NCBI RefSeq assembly: GCF_000204055.1
Contig: NW_006768782.1
Coordinates: 652,467 to 716,466 of the forward strand
Reading direction: 5' to 3'
Source of the DNA: Melampsora larici-populina 98AG31
Taxonomy: Eukaryota > Basidiomycota > Pucciniomycetes > Pucciniales > Melampsoraceae
Length of the DNA: 64,000 bases
Both the position numbers and the translations under genes were made by a program. The notes beneath the pieces were generated by a model. That model saw only the letters and a program-made list of their open reading frames with translations, had not been told where the DNA came from and made no database searches. Positions 57,780 to 64,000 of this stretch are shown here, piece by piece (within the stretch, counting starts at the first letter, position 1; each line of letters starts with the position of its first letter).

Positions 57780-57960
57780 ACCTTGGGTTGATGAATTTGA
57801 GGCATTGTTGGAGGGAAATCCTTGGACAGACCTTGTCCAAGGTTTTTATCCAAGGTATTCTTTTGCACGGGGATTACCTTGGATTGAAACCTTGGAAAGC
57901 TTCTGTCCAAGGTTTGTAATTTGAGAATGCTTTGGATTTTTTAATCCAAGTAAAATATTT
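57780..57960. repeat. Cluster of CCTTGG/CCAAGG inverted words
   Basis: Within 180 bases the words CCTTGGACAG, TTGTCCAAGG, TATCCAAGG, ACCTTGGATTG, CCTTGGAAAG, TGTCCAAGG and AATCCAAG alternate in both orientations, giving several possible hairpins. No coding sequence. This could be a degenerate foldback element. Confidence 0.55.
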
Positions 57961-59062
57961 GGTGGTACATCAGGTTATTGCTCTCTAAATAAAGATTGCC
58001 AAATGTCTATTGCAAAGATTTACCATCATAACCAGCAGAGCTTAGCAAGACCTAACAGAAATCTGTTTACAGGTTTTGGCTGTTATTGACTTGATATCAA
58101 ACTCATTGGACATGATCTGCATCATATCTTCTGTATGTATCCTCTAGATCATAGTAGAAACAAATCCTGGGTTGAACCACAACCAGACTCAATCAAGGAA
58201 ATCAGTGTTTGTACAAATGATGTGCAAAGAAAGACTTAACAAGAAAACATGTAAGGAAAAGCACCTAAAGGACTTCCTTCCTTATGGTCTTCAAGCCTTT
58301 GGGACCCAATGATAACCACTACCAACCCACAATAAATTTCTAGGGGCAGATTTGAGCTGCCTGACCCTAAGGTCAATTCAGACCATGCAGGACTGAGTTC
58401 TGCAACAATTAGTTGATGGCACTGGCCAAAGCCCTGGGTTGGGACCAAAGGAAATGGTTTGACTTATTTTTCCAATCTATCATTTCTAGAGGTGCTAGCA
58501 ACTTGCAACATGGCATTTATTACTAGAGAACTGTGGTAGAACTAAACCTTACTGCAGTATCCTTATAAGGGCACTAAAGTGTGATTTCATGGATGGTAGA
58601 GTCAGATGTTTCTAAGACCAAGGCAAGATCTATCAGAACTTTAGCATGAATAGCCCAGAAAAAGGAATCAAAGGAGAAGAAAACCCAACAGCAGCAAAAA
58701 ATGAAAGTGGTTGTATACTATTACAATTTTTAAAAGACACCAGGTCAAGAGAACTCCAGACAGTAGCCTAGAATAAGTGTAGAGATGACATAATCAGATA
58801 CAAGAAACCAATAGTAGAGGCAGGTAGAGGCCCCGACATGAAAAGACTAGTGTGCGCCTACTGTACACTTCCTGACGCTGAAATACAAGAAAGCAAAACA
58901 TTCAAATGGCAATCATATCTACAAAGATGCTTCGGATGCAACCATGCAACGACTAGACCTGAATGAGAAACGAGGTTGGGCAGAGCGCAGCACGAATTGA
59001 CAATTGACAAGCAAACAAGAATCTATAAAATAACTTAAAAACATCTGACAAAAAAGGCAAGT
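57961..59062. other. Intergenic spacer downstream of the carboxylesterase
   Basis: No supported gene or repeat. One minus-strand frame (58448-58236) has no splice context. The esterase polyadenylation signals should lie near the right edge. Confidence 0.5.
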
Positions 59063-61759
59063 TCACGGCGAATCAAAGGTGAGCTCGTGGAGGTTTTGCA
59101 GATAATAATCTATCTCTTTCTCGCGAAAGTTGTCGGGCTCCATGCCTATTGACCCGTTTCTTGTCATGACGAGTGACTGTCCATTGTCGTACTTTTCCCA
59201 ACGCGGCAATCCTTCGTAATTAGGGTCAAGATTATGGGCAAACGAAATCCAGCGTGCTTGATATTCGTCAGTCCGCTGCCCGGGAATTAAACCGACGACA
59301 GCTGGAAGATCGGATGCATGGAAGGCACCTTACCAAACACGGTGCAGATAAGCGAATGTGTTGACATTCAAGGATGGAGTAAGCGGGCATACCTATTATA
59401 GGAAGATCCTCTTCTGCTCGGTCCAAGAGACTCCAAGTGGGCATTGCATTAGCTGTTGTTCTAAGAAACAATCGCCTCAAGCCCTGGTCCAGAGAGCTTG
59501 ACTCAATATTCATCATACGCAAAATTCAGATCAACATGTCACTCCTTACTTGGAATGCAAAGTCACCCAGAATTGCGGAATATTGCTTGTAAACAGGCGT
59601 CAACGCATTTTTGTCGCCTGTGCCGAAAGGCGATCCCAGTTTTGGGTCAGAGGGCCAAAGTTGTAAGATCTTTTCGATCTGCTCCGGGCTTGCCTTGGGA
59701 ACCTTTTGATGTAAAGCTGATGATTGAAAGCAAGTTGATTTGTCAGTCCTATATTGTAACTCACGAAGTATGACAACTACCTTACTCTGTCGAAGTTGGT
59801 CTTGGGTCTTAATCGAACTCGATGATATTGTAAGAACTGTCCCTTCATCTTTCATGGTAGTGCTAATCAACGGGATTTTTGCGACTGAATATATTGAGCA
59901 CAGGACGAATCAGGAAATCTGAAATCAGTCACACGTCTAAATATAATGTCGGGAAAAGAGACCTACATCTACCAGCGGCCAAGGCATGCTGCATGGACTC
60001 CGTGACGAATTCGCCATCAACAGATGGGCCGAAGGTTAATGGGAAAGCCCCAAAGGAAAAGGTTCCAGGAAGGTCATTGATCGCATCCCTACGAGACCGG
60101 TCAATTCCACAGCAAAGATCCGTCGCAGAGAGACTTGAAAAGAGCATACTGTAATTTTTCCAGATCCGCATGGCGGAGACAATCCAGTTTATCCTTGGAG
60201 TCTTTACAGCCTACTTTATCGACCAGAAAGTCGAATCCTTTCTGCCCTGCTCCTTCAGAGAGCTCTGCAATCGGATGTGTTCAGCTTAGCAATTCTGAAA
60301 ATAACTTTCAAGAATTTGTGTACTCACTGCCAGCTGGTAAGGCTGTGCCACTTTGGCAGATAGCAGCGCGGAATAAGCCATTGAGGTTTCCATTGAACGC
60401 CAAGAGGTGATGCGAGATGGATATCGCGCCAGCTAAAGATTGTATGTTCCATAAGATGGGAGATTCAATAATCAGTCCTTCCTTTGAATCCAGAAATCGA
60501 CACCCACATGATTCTCCGTAGACCATAACTTTTTTCGGATCGCCTCCAAACTTTGATATATGTTTCTAGAAATATCATATATGTTTTAGGAGATTCTTCA
60601 CACATAGCAGAGCGATTTATCTCAAGCATCTTGAAAAACTGTACTCAACTTGGATCCATTCCAAGGTCAATCTTTGATCCTTCAGTCCCAGATTGCCGAC
60701 GCCAGCCTCACCAACTTCGCGTCCACCTAAAAAGCCAAAAGCCTAACAATGCAAATGTATTTAGTCTTGCGGTTCGATACAGGCCAAGAGTCGTTGTTGT
60801 TCTCCAAAAAAACTCACATTCATCCGATGGTTTGCCGAGACCCAGATCACTGGAAGACCAATCTCGATACTTTTCTTCACCATCGGGACTGGTGTAAGCT
60901 GCCAGCTCGCACCGTAGTTGAACCCACCAGGATCTGCCTTGTAAGTTAGTTTTGCTTCATCCTGGTCACAAATCCAGGTGAAATCACACACATATGAAGT
61001 ACATCACCGGAAGTTTCGAACTTTTGTTTAAGCCGGCTGGACGAGCGATCTGACAACAGGATCAGATTCATGTAAGGCTTCGTCAGCCAGCGCAACCGAG
61101 GGACAGGCAAGGTTTGTGAGCACGAAGCCGGCAAGAACACTAACATCCAATGTCAAACAGTCTTCCTGTCCAGACCCGAACGGCGTGAAGTACTCCATCG
61201 GATTCAAATTCATATTATTGAACCAGTCTTTGTACATCGATTCTGTATCACCCCCTAAGGTCTGTTGAGAACACACCGGTGCATGCTTCTATTATCGCGA
61301 AAATCCGAACGCGTTGGAGGTAGGAGAGGTCATCAACGATCCACACATCGTCGCGCTGCAGAATCTCGTCCGATGAACCTTACCCTGGCGTCATGTTTCC
61401 AATAAGTTCGCAAAGGCGGAATGGGATTCGTAAATCGTCGATCCCCAACTGGCGGTTCAGCCTATCTAAAGACTTTAGCTCATGCGCAGAGGGAAGCGGC
61501 AAGAGATCTACTTACGTATGGAATCCCATAAAATCGTTCAATTTCATGGTGCAGATGCGATCTCCTTCCTCGAAAGGAGCCGTAGTCCAGAACGACCACA
61601 GGTTCTGAAAAAAGTGTGCAATTTACACTGTCAAAACCCAACTTGCTTCATCTAGCTGATCGAACCCAAGCCGTACTGACCTGTTGGAGACTTCCTACAG
61701 TACCACCAGGCCATCAACGCACCGCTCATCACGAGCAAAGCCGCAGATTTCTTCCCCAT
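59063..61759 (-). CDS. Type-B carboxylesterase/lipase family protein, 15 exons, 561 aa
   Basis: Fifteen exons join in phase: 61759-61681, 61604-61516, 61461-61384, 61288-61145, 61049-60990, 60937-60818, 60742-60650, 60565-60508, 60432-60328, 60264-60150, 60088-59967, 59884-59786, 59716-59550, 59483-59393 and 59328-59063. The product opens with a hydrophobic anchor or signal (ALLVMSGALMAWW), then FYGIPYAEPPVGDRRF, EDCLTLDIARPAG, the oxyanion segment LPVMYFICADPGGF, the nucleophile GESSGA, the acid in MKDEGTVLT and the histidine in GAFHASDLP. That completes a Ser-Glu-His triad of the alpha/beta-hydrolase fold. The GESSG serine pentapeptide is assembled across an intron (60507-60433). Length equals the family norm. 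Probably secreted or membrane-anchored and hydrolysing carboxylic esters; substrate unknown. It is a normal host gene next to the transposon-rich block. Confidence 0.93.
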
Positions 61760-61996
61760 AGTTCAATTGATCACAAGCCAAAGGTTTAGGTTCGAATTTT
61801 TGGAAAAAGAGAGAGTAGATGAAGTTGACGCCTAACACCTTGCGACGACTACCTCCTCTTATATAAACACTATCTCATCCGACCATCGCCTTGAGTATTT
61901 AGGGTACACTGTCTCCAAGGCTATCAATCGAGTGTGATAAGAATACACACGTATTCAATTGATTGAACCATCCTTGTAGAGAATCTCCGCTTCGAC

Positions 61997-62308
61997 GTGA
62001 ACAATACCCACTATTCAAACTCTGAAATTGATCGTGGTTCTTTGTCTGATCGGTCTCAGGTGGGTGCGGAGTGCCTGCAAAACTCGAGCGAAGAGGCTGG
62101 CTTCATGAAGCCTACTGAACAGGTTCTCAACGCAGTACTCTACCAGACTCTACCTAAACATCACTGCGAAGGTAGTAAATTACTTGGCACCTTTCAGCCG
62201 ACCGAGGGAACAAGCTGCCACACTCAACCGAGGGACTTGCGCGTAAAGTCAAAAAAATGGTGTCGGGGCTCTTTCCCAAAAATCTGCTTGCCTCAAAACT
62301 TTCCCTAG
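61997..62308 (+). CDS. Doubtful ORF, 103 aa
   Basis: An ATG-started frame of 103 codons follows the divergent esterase promoter. Composition is polar and Cys-rich near the end, without a recognised motif or splice signals. It may be chance. Confidence 0.15.
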   Translation: MNNTHYSNSEIDRGSLSDRSQVGAECLQNSSEEAGFMKPTEQVLNAVLYQTLPKHHCEGSKLLGTFQPTEGTSCHTQPRDLRVKSKKWCRGSFPKICLPQNFP

Positions 62309-62617
62309 CCTAAAATCAAAAAGTGTGCATCTCGAGTGTCTCTATAACCTGGTACTCTCGGCTTCTTAATAGTGTCAGTGGTTGTGTCGATATCTATATC
62401 AGTCTTTCAGGGCTAGGAGCCAAAAATCGAGTAATTTTGCCTGATCTGAGTCTGAAATTTGAGTTTTGGTGTAGACTTGAAATACCAGAGTTCCTATCTA
62501 TTTTCAGAACCAATCAAGCTATCAGGATTCTGAAAGTGTTGGGTAATAGCCATAAGGAAAGCACATATTTTTCATTTTTGGGCCAGGAAAGGTCAGGATG
62601 GTAAATAAAATTAGAAT

Positions 62618-62780
62618 TATGGGATACAAAGTAAAAACTGGGAGTTTTTTCCCAGTTTCCCAGTTTCTCAAACACAGCCAAAAACAAAAACCGGGAAACT
62701 GGGAGAACGTGGGAAAGTACCAAACACAGCCAAAAACAAAAACTGGGAAACAAATCCCAGTTTTTACTTTGTATCCCATA
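62618..62780. mobile_element. MITE, 163 bases with TA target duplication
   Basis: Ends read TA-TGGGATACAAAGTAAAAA and TTTTTACTTTGTATCCCA-TA, extending inward as CTGGGA and TCCCAG. The interior has a second inverted pair of CCCAGTTT and AAACTGGG words and a repeated ACACAGCCAAAAACAAAAAC. The terminal GGGATACAAAG resembles GGGTATACAAAG of the element at 44036, so the families may be related. Confidence 0.88.
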
Positions 62781-63065
62781 AATGTGTTACACAATCACCC
62801 CTACCTGCAAAAGTCTTGGGGTCCAAAATTTTCTAGGTTTTTTTCCAGCATAAAATAGTTTTTGGCACTGAATTGTCAGTAGTATCATCACTGTATGTTT
62901 AGATTCCTACCGCCAAAATTGAGCTTCCGTGGCAAGTTTAGCATCATTCTGGGTCCTTAGAGTTCCCTACGTACCCAGCTAAGCGCTTAACTGGGGGGTA
63001 GGTCCAGAAATGGATGCTGGCCCCAAAATTCTTTTTTGAAAAGATAAATTTCAGCTTGTACTTTG

Positions 63066-63331
63066 TACAGCCCTTTGCATAATTGATGACTTTGAAGAAA
63101 AACAAACCTTGAGTTTTCAAATAAAAAAACCTTGAGTTTTGTCAAAAATCTGCTGAGTTTTTCAAAAAGTCAGTGAGTTTTTTTCAAAACCTGGCTCAGT
63201 GATTCTAAAAGAGAAAGAGCTCGCTCAGCTTTTGAAAAACTCAATAAATTTTTGAAAAAAACTCGCAGGTTTTTTTGAAAACTCAAGCGTTTTCTCTTTT
63301 TCCAAAGTCATCAATTCTGCAAAGGGCTGTA
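63066..63331. mobile_element. MITE, 266 bases with TA target duplication
   Basis: Ends read TA-CAGCCCTTTGCA, continuing with AATTGATGACTTTG, and the reverse complement before TA at 63330. The interior repeats TTGAGTTTT on one arm and AAAACTCA on the other, so the whole element can fold back. No coding capacity. Confidence 0.88.
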
Positions 63332-64000
63332 AATCTGGATCAAGCTCAATAAGCAAATTTCTGTTGTCCAACATTAAAGTTCAGCAGTGGATCTTTCAGC
63401 CAACAAGTGAAAATTGGTTTTGCAGGCAGTATTGTAACACAGTCTCTGTATTACTATCAATTCAAACCTTGCCAAGAGTACAAACATTGCAATGATACAT
63501 ATGCACCTTTTTCATCTGATTCTTTACATCTTGTATGTTATCAACTATATAAATCTATTATTGTCAACTATTGAAAACACTACAGTAAATTGAGAAAATC
63601 TTGCCACAGATTCCTGCCACCCTTCTTGACCTTTGCTGGCAAAAATGTTTTGGTGAATGCCTGTAATCTCTCAATGGATGCAGTACTGTGATGTGTGTAT
63701 AGAAAGCGTCAAAGGCAATGATTCAATATGTCTTCTGACACTAAATTAGGGTCCATTTCTGATATTGGGATGGTATCTTGCCAGTGGGTTGGCTAAGTAA
63801 TCCTTCAAAGAAGTTTCCTCAAATCTCTGAGTGATATCAGGGCCTGCCAAACTTTACACTCTGATTACTCAAGGTTTTCACCAGATAGTTTACACTCCCT
63901 CTGAAGGTACCCTATGCAATTCTAAAGATTGGTCCTGCAGCTACTTAGTATCACTAGCTCAGAAACACCACTCTAAAGCTTGAAAGGGCTTGAAGAGGGT
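63332..64000. other. Right edge, no gene recognised
   Basis: AT-rich sequence without a supported frame or repeat. Any gene would extend beyond the window. Confidence 0.45.

Noticed and set aside
60553..60949. Plus-strand frames over the carboxylesterase
   Set aside because: They overlap exons 6-8 of the esterase, whose reading frame matches the family throughout.

Overview
The window looks like nuclear DNA of an intron-rich, transposon-laden basidiomycete, most likely a rust fungus (Pucciniales). This is inferred from content: genes with many 50-100 base GT-AG introns, AT-rich spacers, and families that I know as expanded in rusts and related fungi (alpha-kinases, Tet-like 2OG-Fe(II) oxygenases, MULE transposases joined to OTU proteases, CACTA/Plavaka transposases). 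I recognised no rRNA, tRNA, CRISPR array or bacterial-type feature. A run of 100 Ns at 11804-11903 is a scaffold gap, so order and distance across it are not guaranteed.

Left flank (1-12.8 kb): repeat-rich spacer, an intact four-exon Tet-like oxygenase (3.3-5.0 kb, +), a four-exon alpha-kinase (5.1-7.2 kb, -), an unrecognised small exon (8.2-8.6 kb, +) and a zinc finger-OTU protease gene that lacks any transposase core (9.0-11.6 kb, -).

Centre (12,872-53,807): the main observation. A 586-base sequence is repeated in inverted orientation at 12872-13457 and 53222-53807. It starts with CACTG at both outer ends and is bordered on both sides by the same three bases, TTG. It encloses a CACTA-type transposase (16.3-19.7 kb, one in-frame stop). 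Together these are the hallmarks of one roughly 41-kb CACTA DNA transposon. Its interior carries inward-facing subterminal repeats, a 989-residue protein of unknown function, a second Tet-like oxygenase, four small coiled-coil proteins built from phase-1 exons, a second large unknown gene, fragments resembling captured host genes (aromatic ammonia-lyase, a PCI/CSN8-like protein), a 288-residue unknown protein, and a MULE transposase-OTU fusion whose linker is an array of duplicated exon pairs.

Right flank (53.8-64 kb): short TA-flanked inverted-repeat elements (MITEs), a decayed coding relic and one well-resolved host gene, a 15-exon type-B carboxylesterase of 561 residues (59.1-61.8 kb, -) with its catalytic Ser, Glu and His all visible. 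If the central block is one transposon, the cargo moves with the CACTA transposase. The oxygenases could then act on modified DNA, the OTU proteases on ubiquitin-like conjugates and the coiled-coil proteins as adaptors; these roles are inference from family membership only.
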